A DNA stretch of 46,793 nucleotides from Candidatus Symbiopectobacterium sp. 'North America' (GTDB lineage Bacteria; Pseudomonadota; Gammaproteobacteria; Enterobacterales; Enterobacteriaceae), in the NCBI RefSeq assembly GCF_015762685.1, contig NZ_PEHF01000023.1, forward strand, positions 1-46,793. The letters run 5' to 3'. Position 1 is the stretch's first letter. Each line of letters starts with the position of its first letter. The position numbers were made by a program, and so were the translations under genes. The notes beneath the pieces were generated by a model. It worked only from the letters and a program-made list of their open reading frames with translations, ran no database searches and was not told where the DNA came from. This document shows positions 18,304 through 27,286 of the stretch, one piece after another.

Positions 18304-19290
18304 CTATTTTCGTGCGATTAAGACGGTCAGTGGCGACATCGGAAAAGGTTGATGTCGCCGTGTTTCTACACGGCTGAAACCGGCATCACACAGCAACGAT
18401 GCCAATTCCCCTTCTCGCGTTACCCTGCGTCCGCGCAGCATCAATGGCAGGTAGAAGGGCAATACCGATGCGGCATCCTCTTGGTTGGACGCTATTTCTG
18501 CGTGCACAGCAACCAACACGCCGCCTGGCGTCAATGCGTTGAACAGTTGCGCTATGCTGGTGGTGATATCTTCGACAAAGTGAAGAAAGGAAGAACACCA
18601 GATAATATCGGCATAGCCTGCAGCAAACGGTTGAGTGGAAAAATCTCCGCTAGCGGTGCTTAAACGCTGGTGCAGACCGGCGGCAATAATATTCTCTTGC
18701 GCCACTGCGGCAGTTTGTGGCAAATCGAACACCACCCCTTGCAGCGTGGGATGGCGCTGTGTCAGGCCGATGGCGATCATGCCTGGGCCACCGCCCACAT
18801 CCAGCAACGTTTTGGCCTGCGGGAACTCTGGCAATGCGCCCACTATGTCGCAGGCACGATCGACTGTCAGAGCTCGCTGCTCTTGCGCTGCCTGCGCCCA
18901 ACCGGCATCCATGCGAGCTGCGGGAGGCGATGTACCGGATGTTTGCTGCATAAGTGCGGCGAGCTGCTGCCCGACGTCACGCAGCGATTGATAGCGAAAA
19001 CGCCAGCTATCGCCAATATAACGCTCGCCGGTTTGACACAGATAGGCTTGCATCTCGGCGCTGGTTTGATAGCCTGCCGCGTCGCGCGTCAGCAGTTTCA
19101 TGCTCCACAGCAGTTCCAACAGCGCTGTGGCTTGCTGTGGTTCCCATTGTTGGCGCAGCGCGAACTGCTCAACCGTTGAGGGCTGTGCCAGTTGATCGAA
19201 CAGTGCGCTATCCAGGGCCAGTCGAATGGCTTCTGTTTTGATGCTGCTGGCGGTCAGTGTCCATAAATCGGTCAACGTGGTGGGGAACAT
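18304..19290 (-). CDS. SAM-dependent class I O-methyltransferase
   Basis: A 328-residue protein with a winged-helix dimerisation domain (about residues 1-105) followed by a Rossmann methyltransferase domain. Motif I is KTLLDVGGGPGMIAIGLTQR, then GVVFDLPQTAAVAQENI and the catalytic region IIWCSSFLHFVED. This is the architecture of plant-type and antibiotic O-methyltransferases (hydroxyneurosporene methyltransferase family). Start ATG 19290 follows AAGGAG. It is divergent from an AraC regulator with a Fur-box-like site between. A role in making or modifying a siderophore or metallophore is inferred from context only; the substrate is unknown. Confidence 0.82.
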   Translation of the reverse strand: MFPTTLTDLWTLTASSIKTEAIRLALDSALFDQLAQPSTVEQFALRQQWEPQQATALLELLWSMKLLTRDAAGYQTSAEMQAYLCQTGERYIGDSWRFRYQSLRDVGQQLAALMQQTSGTSPPAARMDAGWAQAAQEQRALTVDRACDIVGALPEFPQAKTLLDVGGGPGMIAIGLTQRHPTLQGVVFDLPQTAAVAQENIIAAGLHQRLSTASGDFSTQPFAAGYADIIWCSSFLHFVEDITTSIAQLFNALTPGGVLVAVHAEIASNQEDAASVLPFYLPLMLRGRRVTREGELASLLCDAGFSRVETRRHQPFPMSPLTVLIARK

Positions 19291-19378
19291 AGTGGCTCCT
19301 TGCAGGCTGTGTTGCGGCGTTAATCACGTCGCGTTGGTTAACGTGGGCGTTGCCGCCAGGGATAGCCTTATGTTATCT

Positions 19379-19397
19379 ATAAATGAGAATTATTATT
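19379..19397. promoter_or_regulatory. Candidate Fur box in the methyltransferase-AraC spacer
   Basis: The sequence ATAAATGAGAATTATTATT matches 13 of 19 positions of the Fur consensus GATAATGATAATCATTATC, with the central AATGA-GAAT-TATTAT pattern preserved. It lies about 90 bp upstream of the methyltransferase and 57 bp upstream of the AraC gene, so it could repress both under iron-replete conditions. Confidence 0.55.
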
Positions 19398-19453
19398 GTC
19401 TTGGTTTGTCTGCGTGACGGCGGTTTTTCTCTGAGGACGGGAGGTGAGAGAAA

Positions 19454-20365
19454 ATGGGAGAAGGGCGAGGTTCATCAACGCAGCGTGTGATGCCGCGTAT
19501 GGTATTGCGCGAGGGTAACCGTCGCCAGTTGCCGGATCAGTTTGGCCAGTGCTGGTCGCAATCGGATACGCTTGCTGACGGGTTGACACTGGTGACCTCT
19601 TCCTATCAGCCGCTGAAACCGCTGGTGGAGGAAGCTGAAACCGCCCACTCTCAGCCTGTGTTGGTGATGACTTTTGGTTTGAACGGCAAGTCGAACTATA
19701 GCGAAAAACGGGGTGCCAGCATGACGTTCCGCCAACAGCATGTGACCATCGCCAGTTTTCATCATAGCCTGGGTGAACGTTATTACCCGGAACGACAAAA
19801 AGTGGACCAACTGCGCCTGTTGGTGAGTGAATCGATGCTAGAGCGCTACATTGGCGGTGCGGCAACAGAGCGGCTGTTTGGTGATTATCGACTGCGGCAG
19901 CATGCCTACAGCCGGTTGGCCCCTGTCGCGCAACAGCACTTGCACGCACTGCAACAGGCACAGGGCGATATGCTCTCCATGCACATCCATGCCCTGAATC
20001 TGCTGGCTGCGCACCGCTATTTGTTTGAGGAGACGCGGAAAGCGGCACGCTTACATCCTCAGGATGTGGTAGCGGTGGAGCGCGCTCGTGATTGGATGGT
20101 GGCACACCTGAGCGAAACCCTTTCTCTCGGCGCGCTGGCATTAGCGGTCGGTTTAAGCGAATACAAGCTCAAGCTGGCGTTTCATCGCCATTTCAACACC
20201 ACGCCGGGGCCGATGTTGTTAAAATTGCGCATGGAAGAAGCGCACCGGTTGTTGGAGCAAGGCTTACAGGTTGCGCAAGTTGCCTGGCGGGTGGGATATC
20301 GTCACGCCAACAATTTTAGCGTAGCGTTCTGGCGTTATTATGGGCGTTACCCAAAATCCATCTAA
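19454..20365 (+). CDS. AraC family transcriptional regulator (PchR/YbtA-like)
   Basis: A 303-residue regulator. The C-terminal AraC/XylS domain (about residues 205-303) has LSETLSLGALALAVGLSEYKL, the first HTH, and QVAQVAWRVGYRHANNFSVA followed by YYGRYP, the second HTH and signature end. The N-terminal ligand domain and the overall length resemble siderophore-sensing regulators such as PchR and YbtA. Start ATG 19454 is preceded by GAGGTGAG. It shares a promoter region and Fur-box-like site with the divergent methyltransferase. The siderophore link is inferred from this arrangement; no receptor or synthesis gene is in the window. Confidence 0.82.
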   Translation: MGEGRGSSTQRVMPRMVLREGNRRQLPDQFGQCWSQSDTLADGLTLVTSSYQPLKPLVEEAETAHSQPVLVMTFGLNGKSNYSEKRGASMTFRQQHVTIASFHHSLGERYYPERQKVDQLRLLVSESMLERYIGGAATERLFGDYRLRQHAYSRLAPVAQQHLHALQQAQGDMLSMHIHALNLLAAHRYLFEETRKAARLHPQDVVAVERARDWMVAHLSETLSLGALALAVGLSEYKLKLAFHRHFNTTPGPMLLKLRMEEAHRLLEQGLQVAQVAWRVGYRHANNFSVAFWRYYGRYPKSI

Positions 20366-20436
20366 TCCGGTTTGGATGCCGTGACAGTCTGACTGCCACG
20401 GCAGGAGGGTTATGGCACATTTTTCTTAGGCAGGCT

Positions 20437-21174
20437 TCAACTCAGAAACTCAACTTCGCCGCCAACCAGGTGGTACATGCTGCTGACGATCTTGATTTTT
20501 CCCTCTTGTTCCAGCTTTTTCAGAATCGGGCTATGTTCACGAATGTGTTCGACGGTGAGCGCCATATTGGTTTTCGCTACCGCATCGACAAACGCCATGT
20601 TTTTGCCCGTACGGTCGCCCTCATAGACGGTTTTCTCGACGGCGGGTTTAATCTTGTTCAGCAGCCCGGTCAGGTTGCCCAACGCAACATTGTCTATTGC
20701 GCCGGCCACGGCACTGCATGCGGTATGCCCCATCACCAGCACCACTTTGGCACCCGCCGCCGCACACGCGAATTCCATACTGCCCAGAATGTCTTCATTT
20801 TGCACATTGCCTGCCACGCGCGCGTTAAACGTCTCGCCAATGCCCGTATCCAGCAAAATTTCAGCAGGCGCGGGCGAGTCGATGCAACTTAAAATCACCG
20901 CTGCGGGGAACTGCCCCTCTTGGCTGCTGATTTTTTGCGCTACGAAGTCATGCTGTTGCATTTTTCCTTCCCGAAAACGCGCATTGCCCGCTTTAAAGCT
21001 TTTGATGACATCGTCAGGTGTCATGCTGTCAGGCTGTGCTTTGGTCAACGATGCGGCATAGGTGACGTGGGGAACCATAAAACCACTGATGCCGGTGAGT
21101 GCCAGCACGGAGAGGGCGGCAGTACGCTTGATCACATCACGGCGAGATGGCTCGGTAGCGTCGAACTTATTCAT
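20437..21174 (-). CDS. Beta-class carbonic anhydrase-like protein, Tat-exported
   Basis: A 245-residue protein with a twin-arginine signal (PSRRDVIKRTAALSVLALTG) that would send the folded, metal-loaded enzyme to the periplasm. The beta-carbonic anhydrase core includes AAVILSCIDSPAPAEILLDT and VLVMGHTACSAVAGAID, giving zinc ligands Cys, His, Cys (CID, GHTAC). The canonical CxDSR motif reads CIDSP here: the Arg that orients the catalytic Asp is replaced by Pro, so CO2 hydration may be weak or lost. Start ATG 21174 follows GAGGT. No operon partner; activity is doubtful. Confidence 0.85.
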   Translation of the reverse strand: MNKFDATEPSRRDVIKRTAALSVLALTGISGFMVPHVTYAASLTKAQPDSMTPDDVIKSFKAGNARFREGKMQQHDFVAQKISSQEGQFPAAVILSCIDSPAPAEILLDTGIGETFNARVAGNVQNEDILGSMEFACAAAGAKVVLVMGHTACSAVAGAIDNVALGNLTGLLNKIKPAVEKTVYEGDRTGKNMAFVDAVAKTNMALTVEHIREHSPILKKLEQEGKIKIVSSMYHLVGGEVEFLS

Positions 21175-21434
21175 AATAGTACCTCATTGTTATTGTGGGT
21201 ATGGCGACGCCGCAGCCTGGTGCAGGACGTCAATGACACGCTAGTCACGTGATCGGTGGTGGTGCTGATAATGACCGTTAGTAATTAATTGCGGTAAGTG
21301 TAGTTGCGCCACAGATGGGATTGTTGCTGGTGGGAGGACATAAAGAGGCTATGCAGTAAGTTTTTTTCTTCTTGTTGATGTAAATCAATTGGTTATTTCT
21401 ATTTTTCTGTTTGTGTCCGGCAATTCTGATAATC

Positions 21435-21462
21435 GCTGTCGGGCCCGGGAGGGCCCGACAGC
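21435..21462. terminator. Strong hairpin at the 3' end of amn
   Basis: GCTGTCGGGCCC / GGGCCCGACAGC, a perfect 12-bp GC-rich inverted repeat with a 4-base loop, begins 7 bp past the amn stop. There is no long T-run on the amn side, so it may act through RNA stability or Rho. I see nothing else between 21175 and 21468 apart from the carbonic anhydrase promoter side. Confidence 0.65.
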
Positions 21463-21468
21463 GGGTAT

Positions 21469-22932
21469 TTAGCGAAACGGTGGCTCGTTAAAGGTGCGAA
21501 GTTTGCGTGAATGCAGATGGTCGCCTTCTGCGCGTAACAGATCCATGGTGCAAATACCGATTTGCAGATGCTCGGAGATGGCGCCTTCATAAAAACGGTT
21601 GGCCTGACCGGGCAGCTTTATTTCACCGTGCAGCGGCTTGTCAGAGACGCAGAGCAGCGTGCCGTAAGGCACTCGGAAGCGATAGCCTTGTGCTGCAATC
21701 GTCGCACTTTCCATGTCCACAGCCACGGCGCGGCTCAAGTTGAAACGCAGCGCGGAGACGGAGTAGCGCAGCTCCCAATTACGGTCGTCGGTGGTCACCA
21801 CCGTGCCGGTACGCAACCGCTGTTTTACCGCTTCGCCAGCCATACCGCTCACCATTTTGGTGGCGTCGTACAGCGCGCGCTGCACCTCGGCGATGCTTGG
21901 AATGGGAATATCCGGCGGGAGCACGGCATCAAGCACGTGATCGTCGCGCAGATAGGCGTGCGCCAACACATAGTCGCCTATGGTTTGGCTTTCGCGCAGC
22001 CCGCCGCAGTGACCAATCATCAGCCAGGCGTGCGGGCGTAGCACGGCAAGATGGTCACAGATGGTTTTGGCGTTGGAAGGCCCAACGCCAATATTGATGA
22101 GAGTGATCCCCGGCCCTTGCTTGGCGATCAGGTGATAAGCCGGCATCTGATGTTTCTTCCAGGCAACATCAGAAACGCACGCCTCGGCGGTGGCGTCTTT
22201 ACCGGTGAGGAATATTCCGCCTGCGGCGGCGAGCGCCTCGTAAGGACTGTCAGGATCGGCGATTTGTTCACAGGCCCAACTGACAAACTCATCCACGTAG
22301 CGCGTGTAGTTGGTGAACAGGATATAAGGCTGAAAATGCTCGATGGCTGTACCCGTGTAATGGCGCAAGCGTGCCAGAGAGAAATCGGTACGCAAGGCAT
22401 CAAAATGCGAAAGCGGAAAACGGGTATCGGTGGTGTGAAACAAACCATCTGCAGTTTCATCGCCAATTTGGGCCAGTTCCGTGGTGGGGAAGTGCTGCGA
22501 AATCCCGGCAGACATCGAACGCTCCAGCGCTAAATCAGAGCCGTCAATCACATAAGGAAAGGGAATTTCCTGTTGTGATGGGTATACCTCAATGTGCGCG
22601 CCATACTCTTCGACCAGTAAGGTCAGTTGCTCAGAGAGATAGCGGCGAAATAGCGCAGGTTGCGTGACCGTGGTGCTGTAACTTCCAGTATGAGTGAAAC
22701 GCCCATAGGCGCGGGTGCGGCTTTTCCCTTGCTGTACGCCATCCCAGCTTACGCGCAATTCTGGGTAGACGAACAACCCGTTGCGGCGCGCTTCTGCATC
22801 GGGCAAGGAGCCATCTGTCACGTAGGTTTTTATGGCTGCGCGTAGCGCGTTAACCGCATCGTTATACTGCGAACTTAGTAAATCCAGCGCTTGTGCGGCC
22901 GTGAGGCGGGTAGGGGAACCACAATGCGTCAT
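21469..22932 (-). CDS. amn: AMP nucleosidase
   Basis: Cytoplasmic enzyme hydrolysing AMP to adenine and ribose-5-phosphate, controlling adenylate pools. The 487-residue protein is full length and closely resembles E. coli Amn throughout: LFVYPELRVSWDG, the active-site region NIGVGPSNAKTICDHLAVLR, WLMIGHCGGLRESQTIGDYV, VTTDDRNWELRYS and the C-terminus SRKLRTFNEPPFR. The N-terminal part is the Amn-specific regulatory domain and the C-terminal part is the phosphorylase-type fold. It is the most clearly conserved gene of this section and unbroken. Confidence 0.97.
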   Translation of the reverse strand: MTHCGSPTRLTAAQALDLLSSQYNDAVNALRAAIKTYVTDGSLPDAEARRNGLFVYPELRVSWDGVQQGKSRTRAYGRFTHTGSYSTTVTQPALFRRYLSEQLTLLVEEYGAHIEVYPSQQEIPFPYVIDGSDLALERSMSAGISQHFPTTELAQIGDETADGLFHTTDTRFPLSHFDALRTDFSLARLRHYTGTAIEHFQPYILFTNYTRYVDEFVSWACEQIADPDSPYEALAAAGGIFLTGKDATAEACVSDVAWKKHQMPAYHLIAKQGPGITLINIGVGPSNAKTICDHLAVLRPHAWLMIGHCGGLRESQTIGDYVLAHAYLRDDHVLDAVLPPDIPIPSIAEVQRALYDATKMVSGMAGEAVKQRLRTGTVVTTDDRNWELRYSVSALRFNLSRAVAVDMESATIAAQGYRFRVPYGTLLCVSDKPLHGEIKLPGQANRFYEGAISEHLQIGICTMDLLRAEGDHLHSRKLRTFNEPPFR

Positions 22933-23088
22933 CGTTCTTCCATCCTTTTTGGGTTATCTCCCGCAATGTCATTGCGGCGGTTACACCCAGCATAGATCAG
23001 CCACGTGACGAAACGTATATCCATTGTTCTGTTTGGTGAGGCTTTGAACAATATCTCGGTAGTTCCCTCCATCATTCCCGCCCACCAC

Positions 23089-23176
23089 TGTCATTCCCGC
23101 GAAGGCGGGAATCTCGCACAGGGGAAACGCATTCTTTCTGTCAGAGATCCCCGGCTTTCGCCGAGGATGACGAGGG
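23089..23176. repeat. Dispersed bipartite palindrome (modules A and B)
   Basis: Module A (GTCATTCCCGCG-AAGG-CGGGAATCTC, from 23089) is followed after about 30 bp by module B (GAGATCCCCGGCTTTCGCCGAGGATGACGAGGGG, split as GAGATCCCCGG and GCCGAGGATGACG). The copy at 38113-38202 is very similar, including parts of the linker (ACGTGTTCATTCTCACAG there). It lies between the start of amn and the end of the GH31 gene, i.e. as the 3' end of the GH31 transcript. The spacer 22933-23203 holds nothing else visible. Confidence 0.7.
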
Positions 23177-23203
23177 GTAAGTGACGTAGTCGATGGGGTG
23201 CCG

Positions 23204-25570
23204 TTACGCGCGATCCCAGTGAGATTGTGCTTCACCGTTGATGTAGAGCGTGCGTTGGTCCTGCGCAGGCAAACGAACATGCAGGCGTTTCCAGGCAGGA
23301 GCAAAGTCACCTTCCTGCGTGAAGGTCACATCAATGCGTGAGTTGTCACTGGTGATGTTCCAATGCAGCCACAGTGCGTTACCTTGCTGCCAGACATGGG
23401 TTTCACCGTCATCTTCAAACAGCAGGCCGCTGTCCTGACCTTTACCGCACGGTGGGAACAGCAGCAGATCGCGCTGATCGTCCGTTTGGTGCTCGACGTG
23501 CTTCAAGCGTGCAGAAGTTGGCAGCATCGCACCGGCGCGAACCAGCAACGGCAGGCGTTCCAACGGCGCATCCAGGGTGATGGTTTGTCCGCCGCTGAAC
23601 CAGGTGCCGGTGTAGAAATCGTACCAGCCAGACCCGTTCTTCGGCAGGTAAACCTGACGCTGACCTTGTTCAACCACGCTGGCAACCAGCAAATTACGGC
23701 CCAGCAGGAAGTCATCGGTTTCCTGGAACGTGACGGTGTCGTGTTCGTGATCGAGGAAGGTGGGGCGCAGCATCGGCTCATCGTCCTGGCTGGCGTGCCA
23801 CAACTGGGTGTACAGGTAAGGCAACAGGCGATAACGCAGTGCAATGGCGTCACGGATTGCCGGGGTGACTTCCGGGTACATCCACGGTTCGTTGACCGTG
23901 TGATCGTCATTCCAGGAGTGAATGGTGAAGCGCGGGTGCATCACGCCGTTTTGTACCCAACGTACGAACAGTTCCGCATCAGGCTTATCGCCATAGAAAC
24001 CGCCAACATCCTGACCGACGTTGTACAAACCGGAGAGGTTCATACCAACACCCATACGGATGTTATAGCGCAACGTGATCCAGTTGGTGCGGTTATCGCC
24101 ACTCCAGGTTTGCACGTAACGCTGCATCCCGGCACAGCCGGAACGGGAGATCAGGTAAGGGCGTTTTTCCGGTGCAAAACGCTGTTGCGCTTCCATCGAT
24201 GCACGCATCATCAGCAGCGGCATTACCGGGCGAATGTGTTTGATGGCGATCGGTTTGCCAAAGCCAAAGCAGCGCGCTTCGACGTCCCACACTTCATATT
24301 CGTTGTTGTCGTTCAAGGTGGAATCGATACCCATTTCCAGCAGTTGCGAGGTGACGTTATCTTGCCACCACTTCACCGTTGCAGGGTTGGTGAAGTCAAG
24401 GTGTGAGCCTTCATCGTCCCAGAAGCAGGAGCGTTCTGGTGCATCTTGCTCGGAATCACGGATAAACAGTTGCTGTTCTGCCAACTGCTGGTACATCGGG
24501 TGGTCTTGCAACAGGCACGGCTTAATGTTGGCAGCCAGTTTCAGACCGGCATCGTGGAACGATTGGCTCAGCACTTTCGGTTGCGGCACTTTATCGTAGT
24601 TCCAGTTAAAAACGTAATGTTTGTTGCCAATCGATGTGTAGCCGGATTACAACTGGAACGAATCACACGGGATAGCGTGCTCTTTACACAGCTCGATAAA
24701 TTTCAGCAGTTGTTGCTGTGCATCAGGAGCGTCGGTGTAGTGCATGGTCGAACCGCTGTAACCCAGGCTCCATTTGGGGCCAAACAGGGTTTTACCGGTC
24801 AGACGCACGAATTTCTTGGTGACATCAAGCACGCGTGGACCGAGGAACAGGTAGTAGTCGAGATCGCCAGCTTCTGCGCTGTAGCGACGGTAAGCAACGT
24901 GGTAGTTATCCAGTTCGTTACCCAGATCCAGACGAGTGCTGCTCAGGTTGTCGTAAAACATCCCGAAGCTGACGTCACCGCGACGAATGATGGTGAAGGG
25001 TAAGTGTTTGTAAAGCCGGTCGGTAGACTGCGCGTTGTAGCCCATGGCATCGAGGTTACGCATTTCGTAACGGCGGCCAGCGTGGTTCAAATCGCCGGCT
25101 TTCTCACCCAGCCCGTAGTACTGTTCTTGCGGATGGCGACGCTGATAGTGCTCAACGCCATCACCGTGGGCATTCAGCAGGTACGCACTGGTGTGGCAGT
25201 CGGCTGCGAGCGATTGCCATTCACCCTGTTGGTCACGGTATTCCCATGACAACCACAGCGGTTGATGCACGGTAACGCGCAGTTTATCGGTAGCGACTTG
25301 CAGACCGTCTTCAAGGGTCGTCAGGGTAAAGCCGGGCAGGGCAAAGCCCGCGGTGCTTTCGCGTTTACGTCCTTCCCATGCCACATCTTTCCCTGCTTCC
25401 GGGGCGATGCTCCAAGTGCGAGCCAGGGCGAGTTCCCCTTTACGTTTGATCAGCACACGAAACAGGTCATTTTCCAGCACATAGAGGCGAAACAGATGCT
25501 GGTTGTCTACGTTGATTTCAACAAACGCTTGTGTTTGTTGGCTTAGCACCCAGTTTTTCAAAATTTTCAT
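23204..25570 (-). pseudogene. Glycoside hydrolase family 31 (alpha-glucosidase type), one in-frame stop
   Basis: Ancestor: a cytoplasmic retaining alpha-glycosidase of 788 residues. The start at 25570 (MKILKNWVLSQQ) follows normal GH31 N-terminal layout. TAA at codon 308 (CDSFQL-stop-SGYTSIGN) cuts it before the catalytic barrel residues; both sides are in the same frame, so one substitution explains it (perhaps TCA to TAA). Downstream are the nucleophile region STLNDNNEYEVWD (Asp near residue 421), the acid/base region TWSGDNRTNW and GQDVGGFYG. Second gene of an operon behind the MFS transporter. Readthrough aside, it is inactive; the substrate is unknown. Confidence 0.88.
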
Positions 25571-25609
25571 AGCAACGTTCCAAACTAAACAATCGAAGAC
25601 ATCACAGTA

Positions 25610-25639
25610 CGAAAGGCCTTGTCGTAACAAGGCCTTTCG
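25610..25639. promoter_or_regulatory. 12-bp intercistronic hairpin between transporter and GH31 gene
   Basis: CGAAAGGCCTTG / CAAGGCCTTTCG is a perfect 12-bp inverted repeat with a 6-base loop in the 77-bp spacer between the MFS stop and the GH31 start. There is no T-run downstream. It may be a processing or stability element that raises the transporter message relative to the glycosidase, or a partial terminator. Confidence 0.6.
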
Positions 25640-25647
25640 ACAACACG

Positions 25648-26955
25648 TTATGCAGCGCGCGCTTTATTACGACGCTCGGCGATGAAGGCAACCAGGAAGA
25701 TGGCACCAATCAGGTCAAAGAAGCCCATTGCGATAAACAGCGGGTTGTAGCCGATTTTGTCTGCTGTCACACCAATCAGCAGTGAGAACAGGAAGCTGGC
25801 GATCCAGGCAAAGGAGCCACGCATACCGTTGACCGTTGCCATTTGGCCTTTCTCGAACGATTCAACCACCAGCGCACTCAGCATGCAGGAGATGATCTGG
25901 TGACCGAAACCACCGACGGAGATTAGCAGGATGGTGATGTACGGGTCTTTAGTCAGCGCGACTAATGCCAACGAAATCATCAGAAATGCGCCGGTGACGG
26001 AGCTGGCAACGACAGAGTTGACGCGGCTGCAACCAAACAGACGGGTATAGACGCGAGTCAGGTAACCACTGGCGATACTGCCCAGGTCAGCAGCCAGGAA
26101 GGGCAGCCAGGCGAACATGGCGATCTGTTTCAGATCCATTCCGCGCTCTTTTGCCAGATACAGCGGTACCCAGAAGCTCAGCAGGGCCCAGGCCGGTTCT
26201 GCCATAAAGGCCGGAATGGCAATACCGTAAAAGCGTTTGTTTTTACCCACGATTTTCAGTGCAGTGAAGAAAGGCAGCTTAACCGGCGCAGGTTCGTTGT
26301 CCTGTTTGATGAATTCCAGCTCGGTTTTGCTCAGATTTGGGTGTTTTTTCGGGTCATAATAGAACAACCACCACAGAACCACCCACAGCATGGCCAGAAC
26401 GCCGGAGAACATGAATGCGCCCTGCCAGCCGAGGTAGCTGTGTGCAATAACAATGATGGGCGGCGCTAACATGGCACCGATAGAGAAGCCCACGCCAGCC
26501 CAACCTGCGGCAATCGGACGTTCCTTTTTCGGGAACCATTCCCTGAGGGTTTTGGCGTTAGCTGGCGTAGCTGCCGCTTCTGAAGCCCCCATAAAGAAGC
26601 GCAGAATCGCCAGATGTAACCAACTGCCTGCGCCTGCGTGGAACATACACATCAGGGCCCAGATAGAGGCACACACCAGGAAGCTGACTTTCAGACCAAT
26701 CACGTCAATCCGCCAGCCGCACAGCGGTTGGAAAATGGTATAGGCTAATTGGAATGCGCCAACGATCCAGGAGTATTGCTCCATGGTGATCCCCATGGTG
26801 GCTTTTAATTCATGTGCCAGGATACCCAACGAGTTACGCGTAATGTAGTTAACGGTGACGCCTAAGAGAAACAGCCCCAAAACCCACCAACGCAGGTTTT
26901 TGATTTTTCGTTTCCCGTGCGCTGCGGGGGCAGCGTTGTCAATATTGAGACTCAT
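25648..26955 (-). CDS. MFS transporter, anion:cation symporter family (ExuT-like)
   Basis: A 435-residue inner-membrane protein with 12 predicted transmembrane segments. It resembles hexuronate/glucarate transporters of the ACS family: LGVTVNYITRNSLGILAHEL in TM1, GASEAAATPANAKTLREWFP, GAMLAPPIIVIAHSYLGWQ and AMFAWLPFLAADLGSIASGY. The closest architecture I know is ExuT. Start ATG 26955 follows GGAGA. It is first of a two-gene operon with the GH31 gene, and its upstream region carries an ExuR/UxuR-like operator. Substrate by inference: a uronate or an acidic oligosaccharide. Confidence 0.85.
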   Translation of the reverse strand: MSLNIDNAAPAAHGKRKIKNLRWWVLGLFLLGVTVNYITRNSLGILAHELKATMGITMEQYSWIVGAFQLAYTIFQPLCGWRIDVIGLKVSFLVCASIWALMCMFHAGAGSWLHLAILRFFMGASEAAATPANAKTLREWFPKKERPIAAGWAGVGFSIGAMLAPPIIVIAHSYLGWQGAFMFSGVLAMLWVVLWWLFYYDPKKHPNLSKTELEFIKQDNEPAPVKLPFFTALKIVGKNKRFYGIAIPAFMAEPAWALLSFWVPLYLAKERGMDLKQIAMFAWLPFLAADLGSIASGYLTRVYTRLFGCSRVNSVVASSVTGAFLMISLALVALTKDPYITILLISVGGFGHQIISCMLSALVVESFEKGQMATVNGMRGSFAWIASFLFSLLIGVTADKIGYNPLFIAMGFFDLIGAIFLVAFIAERRNKARAA

Positions 26956-27115
26956 GATAATCTCCGTCAGAGGGTGATGATTGATTTGGCCTGATAAGTT
27001 ATTCTTTCTGTTACACCATCAGTAACCTAAAATACTCACCCTATCGCTATATTCTGATTATTTATATTAAAATTCAGTTTTTTATATAAGACTCCTCTTG
27101 AGGTTCTGTTTTCTC

Positions 27116-27131
27116 AATTGGTCTACCAATT
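27116..27131. promoter_or_regulatory. ExuR/UxuR-type operator upstream of the transporter
   Basis: AATTGGT-CT-ACCAATT is a near-perfect 16-bp palindrome. The E. coli UxuR/ExuR operator consensus is built on AAATTGGTATACCAATTT, differing only in the two central bases and the outer ends. It lies in the 331-bp spacer between the ExuT-like gene and the lacI-type gene, about 160 bp before each start. It argues that hexuronates induce the transporter operon. Confidence 0.6.
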
Positions 27132-27261
27132 AAGCCTAAAAGAGATAATCGATGTGGGATACGCCCTTTTTTGCAAAAATTTTCATAACGTTGGCTTATT
27201 TTAGCGTTGGACATAAAAACCGGTTAGGATATGGGCAATTCTAGTGTGAAAATTTTTTCAT

Positions 27262-27275
27262 CTTCAAATTTGAAG
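27262..27275. promoter_or_regulatory. 14-bp perfect palindrome at the LacI-type gene start
   Basis: CTTCAAATTTGAAG is a perfect palindrome that ends 11 bp before the ATG of the LacI-family gene and overlaps the upstream side of its ribosome binding site (AAGGGGAT). This position is ideal for autorepression. It lacks the CG centre usual for LacI-family operators, so the binder is uncertain. Confidence 0.45.
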
Positions 27276-27286
27276 GGGATCACAAA

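Noticed and set aside
23363..24406. 347-codon plus-strand frame opposite the GH31 gene
   Set aside because: Long but antisense to a clearly homologous coding sequence; the composition is that of a shadow frame and no family features are visible.
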